From Boletus sp. NGJ (Eukaryota > Basidiomycota > Agaricomycetes > Boletales > Boletaceae), in the NCBI GenBank assembly GCA_019096195.1, contig JAGTXK010000119.1, positions 1-64,000 on the forward strand: DNA of 64,000 nucleotides, written 5' to 3'. The translations under genes and the position numbers were made by a program. Below the pieces are notes generated by a model, which did no database searches, had not been told where the DNA came from, and worked only from the letters and a program-made list of their open reading frames with translations. Positions 22,001 to 33,627 of the stretch are shown in pieces. Within the stretch, counting starts at the first letter, position 1. Each line of letters starts with the position of its first letter.

Positions 22001-22682
22001 CATACCGTGTATGGATTTCAAAGGGCATCTTACCGGTTTCGCAAACGAGATGGGTCAAAACCATAAAGAGATAGAAGAAGCGCTGGAAGCTACATGAGAG
22101 AGGATGATCACCTCTTCCGACAAAAAACGATCACCCACACCAGAATATTCTATTGGCCAGCAAGTCTGGTTATCCACAGATAAATGAAAACTTCCTTACA
22201 TGGCGAAAAAACTTACCCAAAAATGGATTGGTCCTTATGCTATCACTCGGATCCTTCCTAACGCCGTAACACTTAAACTCCCAAATTCTGTTCACATACA
22301 TCTGACTGTGAACATCTCTCGCGTCAAGCCTTACAAAGAAACGTTGCCTGGTCAACCAAAATCTAGACCCGACGCTATAAAGATTGATGAAGAGGGAGAA
22401 GAACAGTTTGAGGTTGATTTTATTGCTGCTTCTCAAATGAAGAAAGGTAGATTAGAATATTTGGTTCACTGGAAGGGTTACGATGAAACCGATCGTACTT
22501 GGGAATCTGAAGAAATTCACATCACTGCACCGGATGCAGTCAAAGATTTCCATCGCCTCAATTCTTTCGCACCATGCAAGCTTCATAGTTTGTCAATTTC
22601 AGCTTTTGCTTCTTTATTCTCACCATATGAAAACTTCACCGAAAATGAAAAAACAACGACTCGCCTGGAATTCGAGTCTTAA
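22001..22682 (+). pseudogene. pol of element 3, C-terminal part with chromodomain
   Basis: Downstream of the Tc1 insertion the integrase C-terminus resumes (WIGPYAITRILPNAVTLKLP near 22230), followed by a chromodomain (LEYLVHWKGYDETDRTWE, about 22450-22510). The GAGGGGGTAG purine tract at 22684-22693 and the 3' LTR follow. Confidence 0.88.
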
Positions 22683-22693
22683 AGAGGGGGTAG

Positions 22694-23172
22694 TGTTATA
22701 ATATAGGAAAATTTCAAACTTTTCAAATGAACACTTACTTTTCATTTTCTTCAACTGTTTTCTTCATAAGTCACGTGACTGTGCACATGACCATGGGAAC
22801 ATATCACATGATAGGTCTAGAATCTATGACGTCAAATGACGTCACACCTCATGTGATCCACTCCTCTTTAATTTCCGCTCTTTCCACACAGCCCTTTTAA
22901 TCTCCGTCTTACTATACTTAGTAATTCATCACATGCACTGCTTGGTCTGTGCACCATTCCTGTACATATATAAAGTAGTACTTTGACAACTGGAATCCCC
23001 AGTCTAATCCACTTGTATTTTTCCTCCAACAACTCATTAGCTTTGGCCACTCTGGTCATCGTAGGGTTGGGAACAGTACAGACTAAGACTCCCCACCTCA
23101 TTCATTGAGCCAGGATTCGTGTAACCTGCAAATAGTTCGAGCCTTGTGGTTTGTGCCAAAAGGTTCATAACA
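22694..23172 (+). repeat. 3' LTR of element 3
   Basis: 479 bp, same length as the 5' LTR, with about 13 differences. At most CpG differences this copy keeps CG where the 5' copy has TG or CA. Confidence 0.95.
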
Positions 23173-23177
23173 GAGCT

Positions 23178-23780
23178 GAGCATTTTCTAGTGTAATGTGG
23201 CATCCCAATCAGCTGGCAGCCACACCTTGCAGATCTCCTTGATGAACTCATTAAAGGAAAGTGCATTGAGGCAATCTGCATTATTGATATACCAATCTTA
23301 GATATAGAGATCTTGGAGGTTCCAAGCAATGTTGATGACTTGTTGATCTGGCATGATTAACTTCAATCAGAAGTATTGTCTGCAGCCCATTTCCCAGCTG
23401 TGTAGTGCCTCTGGTAATGGATTGCCAATAGTAATGATTGGGGCCTTGTGTGCAGCAGATTGTTTGAATCATCCTTTATCAGTCATTCTGGTCAAATGAT
23501 GGTTGATAATAATGCTAGATGTTGAACTATTGCTATCAGTGAAAGTAGGGTCTCTGAGACTGGATTATTGCAGCTGTGAGGGCATGTTTTGCCATGTGTT
23601 GACAACAGATGGATACTTTTCCCCTAGAGGCACTAAAGGAATAAGGCAAGTGGATAAATTAGGAACCAGCATTGCCTCATGTAGAATAGCATAAAAGGAG
23701 GCAAGATTTGCCTGCAAGAATCCATCCATCTCTCTCTGAAGAATAGATTACTTGAAAACCTGGTCAGAGTGTGAGAGGCT
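23178..23780 (-). mobile_element. Gypsy relic D, gag N-terminal part
   Basis: Outer half of the relic split by element 3. Minus-strand text includes APIITIGNPLPEALHSW and CLNALSFNEFIKEIC, typical of the gag N-terminal half of this mushroom gypsy lineage. It joins in orientation and order with the text left of 7865. Old and CpG-poor, several breaks. No LTR could be defined. Confidence 0.65.
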
Positions 23781-23949
23781 CCTCTGACAAATAGGTAATC
23801 ATAAGTAGTAATAGTACTAGGGCAGAAAAATATTACCATATTAGAAAATGGAACACAACCACTAAGCAGAAAGGCTCCCCTTGATTACATCAGCTTAGAT
23901 ACTAGGTGTCCACTTAGTAGAAAGGCAACTATAACTTGTAAAAATATAG

Positions 23950-25773
23950 TCCAAGAATATCTAGTATCTAGCAAGTGATCTTGCACACATTATATGCTCC
24001 ACTACTCCAATAAAATTAGGTTGAGACAATCCACCTATGTATTACCAACATCATTACATATTAGTAATAATGGTGACATCTGAACTCTGTACATATGTTA
24101 TCACATTCATTACTGGCATCTCCTTTTTTGAGCTCCTTGAGCATGAGCACAATAAATCACTCATATGCCTTGAGCTTGCTCATACTTGATAGAGTTGTTA
24201 TCTTGGTCTTTGAGGTTCATGTATAATGGTGCTTTAGATGCCAGTGCTCCAATTCACCATGGAACAAATAAGTACTTTATTTTGGGTAAATGAGAAAGGC
24301 CTACTGGTTGTGTCAAGTAGTAGTCTGTAGTACCTTGATTCTGAATTGTACAGTATCTGCATAATCCCCCAGTGCACAATACTTGTACATTTGCAAGTTC
24401 AGCTTCTTGCACTTGCATTTGGTTGATTTCTGGGAAATAGGAGCACTGCTCTTGCTTGTGAGTACTGCAACTTGTTGGCCACATGTAGCCATTTCTCAGA
24501 GGAATTCAAGTATAATATAAGCTTTGTACTGTAGCTTGTATTCAAAAACTTATGTACCACTTGGCTGAGTGATTTTGTGGTCACATCAATGAAGTCAATG
24601 GTATCAGTGGTGTGTAGACATAGCTTCGCATAAGCATGCCACATTGTGAGCTCAAAAAGAAGTTCTTGCACAATTGAGCCATGTGGATGGAGTAGGAGAC
24701 CATTGAAAATAGGTATTGCACACTTAGAAATCATGAGTTTCATGTCATTTTGTTCAACTTGAGACTCATCTGTAACAGGTCTTCAAAATCTCTTGTAGCC
24801 AATTATTTCATAGATGATGCATTTGTAACAAATTTCTGGATCATTCAATGTCCAAACTTTAGAATAGCACAGTACCTAGGAATCAAGATAAGTTTGTAAT
24901 GACCTAGAACAAAAAACATACCTTTTGTTCATTTTCTGAATTGTTTCCCCCCCTTGTGTGATTAGTATCCATAGCAAATGTGTGAATATCTCCTTCCATA
25001 TGCCATTCTTAAATTCATATAGCTGATTAATCACTAGAAGATCAAAAAAGTTGGTTCTGAAATCCAGGAGGTAATTAGAGAATGTATTCTTGGAATGTCA
25101 GTGTATTTGCAGAACATAGTCATGAAACAAACATATGATAGTAGGAACATATGACCCCTCATCAAGTAGAGCCTGAACTCACACCATCAATTCTAATCCC
25201 TTCTTGAAATGTTGTTGCCAGTGAACCATATCAATCTGGAGTTGACATTTATGGCACTTCATATCACAGTCCATACCCATCTTGCTGAGATCAGATTTCT
25301 CCACTAGACAATGAGGGCATGGTGTTGTTCCAAGGAACTTTACACCAGATATCAATATCCTAATCAACTGTAATTTAGATAGACAGACATGATAATGAAA
25401 TCAAGCACTTCTCTGGGTAATCCACTAAATAGGAAAGAAAATGGAGGTACACCCACCAGGTAACTCTGTTAGCACATCAAATAACAATGCCATTGTGATA
25501 TGCATCCATGAACTTGTCATGAAGTAGTAAATCTCATATCAACTGGGGCAATTCCTGCTTGCAATCCATAAGAATGTCCTGCTGTGCAGATTTTCCATAG
25601 ATCTCATAGTAGATATCCTGGAAGTTGTCGGGAAGCTGATAATGAAATTAAGCATGAGTATAGAAAGGTGAGAGCAAATACATACCTTTAGAATATATGC
25701 CAGATGGTGACATGCAGCTGCTGAGGTGCACCATATAAATACTTGGATTGATTGCTGAATGAGAGGTAAAAGA
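23950..25773 (-). pseudogene. Plavaka-like transposon protein, C-terminal part
   Basis: Resembles the large protein of Plavaka elements, a CACTA-related DNA transposon group known from mushrooms. Signs on the minus strand: KFMDAYHNGIVI near 25500, VKFLGTTPCPHCLVEKSDLSKMG at about 25340-25270, then FNGLLLHPHGSIVQELLFEL and HAYAKLCLHTTDTIDF at about 24690-24590, and a worn GTTDYYLTQ near 24310. It is decayed, CpG-poor, with multiple stops and frame changes. It continues to the right beyond gypsy B (32803-33625) and the Tc1 copy (35239-35751). The exact 3' end is not determined. Confidence 0.65.
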
Positions 25774-25778
25774 GTCAC

Positions 25779-26338
25779 TGTTATGACTGACTCAGGCAGA
25801 GGCAGTCGTTAACCTGAAAGGTGACATACACCAACTATGTGGCATTGATGAAGGACAAGCAGGAGTGAAGGCTGCTGGAATGCAGGTACGTAGGGTCTTC
25901 CTACAAACATAGTTGAGCACTTCAATGAGGCTCACAAGAACAAGTAGCTGAGATGGCTACTGGAGAACAAGGTAAAGACAGAGCATCTAGTCAAGAGTAA
26001 GATGAGGACTCATAGAGATCCTGGGGTACAATGTGAGTAGATTCAGAAAGGTTCTACTTAGTGGACATTGTATCTAAAGTCGGGTTTATATACGTATAGC
26101 ATGAGAGTCTAGGAGTTACAGTATAATAGGAAAGGGATCAGGTAAAGTATAGAGACCAAAGAAGCTCCATGGAGTGGGAAGATGGAAATGAAAGGAGCTT
26201 CACATGATGTTAGTACAGTAAGCAGCTCATAGGGTGAAGGGGAACTGGTAGGGTTAGTCATCAGAGGCCCAACTGGATGACATGTAGTAGAGGAAGGAAA
26301 GGAAGGAAAAAGTGTACATTGGTGAACAGATTGTAACA
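25779..26338 (-). repeat. 3' LTR of gypsy B
   Basis: 560 bp. On the minus strand it runs from TGTTACAATCTG to AGTCATAACA. It pairs with 32237-32797 across the element; the two solo LTRs at 50062 and 56131 share its general layout. Confidence 0.92.
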
Positions 26339-26605
26339 TTACCCCCAGTGTATGGTCGAAGCACTGCTAAGACTCATTCAAGACATTGGTAGTCCCCCTG
26401 GGGAGATCTGGTGATATTCCTGATGGCTTTATTGCTGTACATATCATCACCATAATTAATGGTGTCAGTGGGAGAGTTGGTGTGATGAGGTGGGACTCTT
26501 CTTGGGGTATGACAAGTGGAGTGAGGGGGAAGGACCTGATGAATTATTTGCAGGAAGTGGGAGAAGTGGCTAGAGGATAGGGATGATGAAGGTGGTGGCG
26601 GGGGG

Positions 26606-27424
26606 TTAGGACGACGGAGAGGGCAATGATAGATGGCATGACCCGGGGTTTGAACCTAGAGGAGTACAGCTGTCATAACCAGTCCAGCTGGCTTCTATGT
26701 ATTGGATTAGATGTAGTTCATCAGGGTGAAGCAGGGCAGAGAAGGTGAACAGAGTGGATGAGGTGGATAATGGGGAAATGGTGGGGGGTGGTATGTAGTC
26801 TGCTATCTCCCTAAGGTACCGATCCAGATCATCAAGTGGTTCCACTACACCGAGTTGGTGCATGGCAGTGACAAGGTCAGATTTCAGTTCTTCGTGGTTA
26901 GCACATAGATGGATTTGAGTGACCAAGAGGGTTGTGTTGAGGGAGGTCCTGTTAGCAACTATGCCCAATTGGGCACACTATAGATACACTTTGTATAAGG
27001 AATAGAGTGGGGCAGAGTAGTCTAGGTGAGCCCCCAGCATAAGGGCCATCTGTGGGTTTTCCTGATTCCATGTGAGGTGGGTAACATCATTGAGATCTGG
27101 GAAATTGTCATGGAGCCTATTGGCATATAGAGGGAGGTCTATGACAAGAATGGGTCTGGGGGTGGATGCTAATGATATTGGAGTTGGTATATGAGGAGGA
27201 GTAGGTGAGTTGTGGGGAGGAGATGCCATAGGAGTAGAAGGGCGAGTGTTGTCATTGACAACAGTAGAAGGATGCAGTTCTGGTGAAGGGCATGAGACAG
27301 GAGGAGGTAAAGTATACAGAGAAGATACCAATGATATAGAGTCTGGGAAGAGTGGGTCATGAATGATGACTGATTCGAAGAAGTCATTGACAGAGAGGGA
27401 AATAGCAGTGTAGAAGGGGTTCAT
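26606..27424 (-). pseudogene. Extra coding-like region between pol and 3' LTR of gypsy B
   Basis: About 0.8 kb on the same strand as pol and downstream of the chromodomain is largely open in one frame. It starts with an acidic/hydrophobic stretch and a Pro/Ser/Thr-rich part (TPRPILVIDLPLY), later containing LDDLDRYLREIADYIPPP. I see no signal peptide, transmembrane segment or zinc site and recognise no family. Some Ty3/gypsy elements have a third gene at this place; whether this is one is open. Part of a broken element. Confidence 0.5.
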
Positions 27425-27469
27425 GTCAGAGTTGAGAAGGAGATGGAGAGAGAGACTTTTAGGAAAATG

Positions 27470-30458
27470 CTTTAGAGTGATGTTTCTTATAGTCTAGGAG
27501 GAGGGTCTCTGCATTTTTCAAGTCCCGCTCAGAGACCCAGGAATCTTCTTCTGCAGAGTATCCTTTCCATTGGATCAGGAAGGAGTGGTGAGACAGGGTT
27601 CCGGTGTCATAAGACCTTATCTATTTCATATTCTTCTTCTCCAGCAATAAGATCCAGTAATGGGGTGGAGTGGTGTTTGCCATAAACAGTGTTCCTGTGA
27701 CAGGGTGAGAGAAGGGATGTGTGAAACACAAGATGGATCTTTCACATTTTTGAAAGTCAGAGTTTATAGACTATTGGGGATAGAACATTGGTAATAGTGA
27801 AAGGTCCTTCCATTTTGGTGGAGAATTTCGGGTTGGCATCATGTCATTTAAGGTTCCTGGCTTCAAGCCAGACTTGATCTCCTTTGGTAAAAGGTTTGAA
27901 TGTTTTCCTTGAGCGGGAGATCATGGTTTGGTGGGCAAGTTGGTGGGCGGCTAGGGCTTCATTCCTAGCTATGGAGAGGTATTTAATGCAGTCTTCTATC
28001 ACAGGGATAGCCATTTTGGAAATAACCATGGGTAGGAAGCGTGGTTTATATCCAAGGGAGAGGGAGAATGGCAATTGCCCAGTGACAGAGTGGGGTCGGT
28101 GATTATGCATGAATTCTGCGTGTGTGATCTTTTCGGACCATGAGGTAGGTTTCAATTTCTTGGTTGACACGTTCAGTTTCCCCATCGAATTGGGGGTGGT
28201 AGGCAGTGAATAGGAAGAGGTCGTAATTTAGAAGTTTACTAAGTGCCTTAGTGAATGTGGAGGTGAATTGGGGTCCACGGTTGGAAATGATTTTATCGTA
28301 GAGGCCATAATGTCAGTATACTTTGTGGAAGAAAAGGGTGGTGATCTCTTTAACGGTGACAGTTTTCTTCATAGGGTAAAGGATCACCCCCTTAGTAAGC
28401 CCATGGTTGACCATGACCAAGAGAGAGTCAAAGTCAGTGGAGAGGGGAAGGTCGGTGATAAGGTCATAGGGGATCTGACAGAAAGGCAAGAATGAAGTTG
28501 AGCAAATAGGGGTGGGGGTTGGTGGGGTGGATATTGGCTTTACACTGCTGGTAGGAGGGGCAACTGGTGATGTAAGAGTGGACATAGGAAGTGAGGCTGG
28601 GCCACCAGAAGTTGGTAGAGATGAGTTAGTGGGTTTTGAGGTAGCTAGGGTGGCTGGCAGAGGGGTGGTTGTGGCAGCAGGAAAGAATAGATTTCCAGAG
28701 ATCATCATCCAGGGGAACATAGGCACAGTTGCAGTAGGTGAGAATACCATCAGCGTGTTGCCAGTCGAAGAGGTGAGCATGAGGAAGGCAGGAATGGAGG
28801 TATCAACAGCTTGAAGGTGTTGTAAAATGAGAGAATTGCCAGTGGAGGCAGAGTGAATGTGAGAGGAGAGGGGGGCAGTAGAGTGACACCATCATTCTCT
28901 GAGGTATCAGTGGGAAGAAGGTCAGGATGATGGGAAAGAGTGTCAGGACCAGCAAGGAGGCAGCCAGATATGTGGATAATTTGCAGGTCAAAATCCACCA
29001 GGTCAAACATCCAGTGGGCTTGATGGTGATTAAGATTTTTGGGAGTGCGGAAGTAGGTTAGGTTCTTCTGGTCAGTGAACACTTGGATGGAGAAGGGGGA
29101 GTCATGGAGGTAGTATTGCCAGGCTTTGAGAGCATGGATGATGGCAAGTAGTTTGTGGTCATAAATGTTGTAATTCTGTTCTGCAGGGGAGAATGAGTTG
29201 GAGAGATAGGAACAGGGGTGCCAGTTGCCATTAGGATCAATTTGGAGAAGAATAGCACCAGAGGCAAATTTGGAAGTGTCAGTGGTGACAGCAAAGGGGA
29301 TGGTGAAGTTAGGAAGGTGGAGGATGAGTTGCACCATAAAGAGGCGTTTCAGGTGGTCAAAGGTGTTTTGGCAAGCTAGGGTCCAGTCCCAGGGGTGGTT
29401 CTGGCAGGTAAGGTTGATGAGGGAGCATGCTATGGTTGAGTATTCTAGGATGAACCAGTGGTACAGTAGAAGTTAGCAAAGCCCAGAAATGAGCGAACAT
29501 CTATGACACAAGTGGGAATTGGCCATTTAGCGATGCCTTTGAGTTTGACAGGGTCCATGGATAGAGAATTAGGTTGGACAATCATGCTGAGGTATTCCAC
29601 TTTATCAACTGCAAAGTTGCATTTTTCGAGTTTGAGGTGAAGGTCAAGTTTGATCATGCATTGGAGTACATGTTTAGTATGTTCAGTGTGTAGAGCTTTG
29701 TCAGGGAAGTAGATTAGAAGGTCGTCCATATAGATGATGAGCCACTCTTCTACTATCATATCACAGAAGGAGTCGTTCATAAAATGTTGAAAGGTGGTGG
29801 GGGAGTTGCAAAAGCCAAAAAACATGACAGTGGGTTTGTAGAGGCCTTTATGGGTGATGAAAGTGGCTTTCCACTGGTCACCATTCTTAATACAGACATT
29901 ATTGTAGCCCCATCAAATGTTGAACTTGGTGAAGGTAGTGGCACTGTGGAGTTTGTCAATGAGATTGGAGACAAGGGTAAGTGGGTATGCATCACAAATG
30001 GTATGTTCATTGATGTATTGGTAGTCCTGATAAGGACAGAGGTCACCATTCTTCTTTTTCATGAAGAAGAAGAAAGAAGCATGAGGGGAATTCAAGGGGT
30101 GGATCTTTCCACAGGCAAGGTTTTCCTCTATGAAGGCATCAGTGGCAGTAATTTCCGGGGGGGAGAGGGGGTACACTTTCTCAATTTTGGGGACAAAGGA
30201 TTCCTTCAGGTTGATGGTGTGGTCATAGAGCTGAGAGGGACGGTCATGGTCAGTTGCTTCTTTTGAGAAGACAGATGAGAATTCACAGTACTCTGAAGGG
30301 AGGGTTTTCTTTGGTTTGGCAAGTTCCATGGTTTGGGTGAGTTCTATGGCAATGGTGAGTCTCAAGATGGCCAACTGGGCTACATTGTCAGTATCCTCCA
30401 TGAATAATACAATGCATGACACAGTTGTGGTTGATGGCAGTGAGATACTGATGTTCAT
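27470..30458 (-). pseudogene. pol of gypsy B (RT, RNase H, integrase, chromodomain)
   Basis: Reverse transcriptase with LIIYMDDLLIYF near 29730; RNase H near 28950-29330 (AVTTDTSKFASGAILL, VFTDQKNLTYF); integrase core and C-terminus at about 27844-28700 (HAEFMHNHRPHSVTG, KGDQVWLEARNLK); chromodomain near 27500-27590 with QWKGYSAEEDSW. A fossil, multiple breaks. Confidence 0.88.
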
Positions 30459-30499
30459 TGGTTTCCTTTTGTAGGAAACCTCAGAGGTGGTGGCATGTG

Positions 30500-31900
30500 G
30501 TAAGGTTCACATTGACATGATCAGGGTATTCCGAAGGTTTGTTGTCAATTGGAATGTCAACATGTGAGGGGAAAGGTTGATCATGGAGATGATAGAGATT
30601 GTTAGACTGGTTGACGTTGGTGTTGAGGGTGAGGGTTCAGTTTCGCCAATTGATTGTAGGATTAGCAAGTTGCAACCATAGTTGTCCAAGGATGATATGT
30701 TCCTTTTTACAGGAAAGGTGACACACATGAGAACCCCTTTTATATATACTAAGAAAGAGATCACAGGTGAACTTGATATCACTGTTCTCATTTAGGAAGA
30801 AATTAGTGTTGCGGGTGCAGATGGGGTTCTTTAACCTTGTGGTGGGGAGATTATGGCATTGTACAAATTGATAGTCAATGCAGAAGATTTCTGCACTGCT
30901 ATCAACAAGAGCGTGGGTGTCAACAGCTTTAGCTGATTGAGCAGGGATGTAAACAGAAGTGGGGACAGAGATTCCTTTGGATGTAGAGTTTACAGTTACA
31001 AGTTTTCAATCAGGTATAGAGGAAACATGCATTGGGTTCATTCATCTGTTTAAAAACCCTGGGAAATACTCCTGATTACTTCATCATTAGACATATCTTT
31101 TACCTTGTTTACTATGTGGACCTTCTTTTCCTTGGAGCAGTTGTTGAAGATCATGGGGCAGGTGGCTGTGGTATGGCTGAATTGGCGACAACAAAAGCAA
31201 AGTTTGTTTTTAAAGCATCATTCTTGTTTGACAGGGGCCATTTTCAGGATGGAGATGGTATCAATGTCCATGGCATCAGGGTCACAGATTTTGGTCTGGG
31301 CAGGGGTGGAGAACAAGTGGTAGGTATAGGTAGAGGATTTGTGGTACCTCTTGGTGATTTCATCAGCCCATTCCCACTTGGTTTGGAAGTGAATAGTTTT
31401 TGAATACCATTCATCGATGGTGGTAGGGACTGTGTCCATAGACATTACTTGTTGCAAGAGACTAGCAGGGATACTGGTGGAGTAGTATCTGATTAGGACA
31501 TTGGAGTCCATGATCTTGGCAAGAGAGGTGTTGTTTTGGAATTCAGAGGTATATTCTGTCAAGGTGGGAGAATAGGTGCTGTTGGCCTTTTTGGCCATAT
31601 GTTTGGTAGAAAGCCAAGCTATGGCATTTCCAGTGGTATCTTGGTGTTTGAATGCCTTTTCAAAGGCAGTGATGAAGTTGATGAAACTTCCTAAGGTTAC
31701 ACCAGTGGTAGTAACTGTGTTCTGGCAAAAGGTGTTGGCCCAGATAAGGGCAGAGCCTTTGGACATGTAAGAGAGGGCAAAGACAATTTGGTTGTTGTCA
31801 TTGTCATAGACCTTTTTGTTAACATGAAGGTAGAGCTAAACAGTGTGAAGCCATTGCACTGAGGTGTTGAAGGACCCATTGAAGGGTTCTGGGGTGGTGA
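30500..31900 (-). pseudogene. gag and protease of gypsy B
   Basis: Gag text at 31218-31766 (GSFINFITAFEKAFKHQD, SWYSK-like WYSKTIHFQTKWEW), a knuckle-like CFCCRQFSHTTATC near 31180, and a protease region around 30650-31000. A related, inverted fragment is at 58985-59700. Broken. Confidence 0.8.
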
Positions 31901-32223
31901 TACAGAGTTTGGTGGGTCTGACAGTGGTCATGTCAGCTGTGGGTGGTGGTGGAAGAGAGAGGGATGAGGTGGTGGTGATTGGAGTTGGTGGCTGAGGAGA
32001 GTGGTCTCAGGAAATGTTAAGTCCTGTCACTAGATGTTGTGACAGGTCAAGGGCAACATCTTGTTGTTGTTGGAATGGGAGTTCAAGATCACTGAGGAAT
32101 CCTCTCTCATCAACATTAGAGAGTTCAGTGTCAGATGGGATCAGTGAAGTGGCATGCCACCAAGGGTCTAGGGTTCAACAGATAGCTATGGTGGAGGATT
32201 ATGCAGAGATAACCTCATAGGAA

Positions 32224-32236
32224 AAGTAGAACCTTT
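32224..32236 (-). other. Self-primer binding site of gypsy B
   Basis: Minus-strand AAAGGTTCTACTT directly inside the 5' LTR is the exact reverse complement of AAGTAGAACCTTT at 32518-32506 in that LTR. A TATATAA box (32550-32544) lies 32 bp upstream. This is a third unrelated sequence with the same arrangement. Confidence 0.75.
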
Positions 32237-32797
32237 TGTTACAATTGAGTCAGGCAGAGGCGATCATTAACCTGAAAGGTGACACATACCAACTAGATGG
32301 CTTTGATGATGGACAAGTGGGAGTGAAGGCTGCTGGGACACAGGTACATAGGCTCTTCCTATGAACATAGTTGAGCACTTCAATGAGGCTCACAAGGACA
32401 AGTAGCCAAGATGGCTACCAGAGAACAATGTAAAAAACAGAGCGTCTAATCAAGAGTAAGATGAGGACTCACAGAGATCCTAGAGTACAATGTGAGTAGA
32501 TTCAGAAAGGTTCTACTTAGCAGACATTGTATCTAAGTTGGGTTTATATATGTACAGCATGAGAGTCTTGGAGTTATAATAGGAAAGGGATCAGGTAAAG
32601 TATAGAGACCAAAGAAGCTCCATGGAGTGGGAAGATGGAAATGAAAGGAGCTTCACATGATGTTAGTATAGTAAGTGGCCCATAGGGTGAAGGAGAACTG
32701 GTAGGGTTAGTCATCAGAGGCCCAACTGGATGACATGTAGTAGAGGAAGGAAAGGAAGGAAAAAGAGTACATTGGTGAACAGATCAGGATTATAATA
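32237..32797 (-). repeat. 5' LTR of gypsy B
   Basis: 561 bp, ending on the plus strand at the GTCAC duplication. It contains the TATA box and the self-priming transcript start described for the primer site. Confidence 0.92.
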
Positions 32798-32802
32798 GTC
32801 AC

Positions 32803-33625
32803 ATTGAGTTATTACAAAACTGAGTCATCTACATGGAATTAGAGCAGACCATAATGGATGTAACTATGTGTTCCATGTCATCATCAGGTTCATGTGGAAG
32901 TGCATTGATCTCCTTGTGAGCATGTAGCATCTCAGGTGAAAAATATGCATCCAAGAAAACATCAACAGTCTTGTCTTTACTAACTTTTCACTGCTCATTA
33001 AGGGTGTCATATTGAACAACAACCCAGTTTCACTTTGAAAAGTGTTAGTGATTATATTCACAATGTCATGGTGCCAAACACCATTGCTCTTCATCCAAGA
33101 CATGTTAGATTCAGAGAAAGATGGCACATTATGCCTTGAAAGTTTGATCTTTACAGTAGATTTGCACCAACTGTAATCTAAGCAAAACAGGTTGCATTTG
33201 AGCCAAGGAAGTTATCCAGCTGCTTGGTTTCATGAGCAGATGAGAACATTTTGAGTTCTTCTATCTTGTGGATCCTGCTGAAGTTTTGTAAAGCAATCAA
33301 CCTCAATGCCAGACTTGAGATGCAAACCACAGAAATTCCATGCCAGATAGATGTCAGATGTTGGATTCAAAAAGGGTGCAAAAATGTCATCTGTGGAGAG
33401 GTGAGCATGGCTGGGAATGCCAAGAAAATCTTGCCTAGTGTCACTCTTGATCGAAGGACTGTTTTGCAAGTCTGGAGCATTACAGGTGTTTTCTAGACTG
33501 TGTGGCAGATTATACATTGGCTTGCTAGGATAGATATGATACAAGCCAAAGCTGTCTGGCTTAGTAGTGAAAGTGACAGAATGAAAGGGAGACAAGAATT
33601 GAGGTGTTTTGTCTTCAAAGAATGG
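32803..33625 (-). pseudogene. Plavaka-like protein, middle part
   Basis: Continues the relic right of gypsy B. Minus-strand text shows DSFGLYHIYPSKPM, IFAPFLNPTSDIYLAW and LKSGIEVD (33595-33270), then VFLDAYFSPEMLHAHKEINALP and SIMVCSNSM close to the insertion point. These are in the order expected for Plavaka proteins, with the next block (NQSKYLYG-like) found at 25770. The GTCAC duplication proves that the two blocks were once adjacent. Several stops and frame changes. Confidence 0.62.
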
Positions 33626-33627
33626 TA

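Larger units (their letters stand above)
7870..23172 (+). mobile_element. Ty3/gypsy chromovirus, element 3
   Basis: A complete-length element with two 479-bp LTRs, starting TGTTATAATATAGG and ending GGTTCATAACA, flanked by the 5-bp target duplication GAGCT (7865-7869 and 23173-23177). It is inserted in gag of relic D. It has been split by copy 2 (11985-19272) and by a Tc1 element (20388-21998). The LTRs differ at about 13 of 479 sites, nearly all transitions and mostly at CpG. Its LTR, gag and pol are clearly different from copies 1 and 2, but leader motifs are shared. Broken: about five interruptions besides the two insertions. Confidence 0.95.
25779..32797 (-). mobile_element. Ty3/gypsy element B, nested in the Plavaka relic
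   Basis: A full-length element on the minus strand with LTRs at 32237-32797 (5') and 25779-26338 (3') and target duplication GTCAC (25774-25778 and 32798-32802). Order: LTR, primer site, gag, protease, reverse transcriptase, RNase H, integrase, chromodomain, an extra coding-like stretch, LTR. The LTRs differ by roughly 7 percent. CpG is almost gone. Broken in many places (about ten or more). It belongs to a mushroom gypsy lineage different from copies 1, 2 and element 3. Confidence 0.93.

Noticed and set aside
26606-27424. Calling the extra region of gypsy B an envelope gene
   Set aside because: No signal peptide, no transmembrane segment and no fusion-type features are visible.
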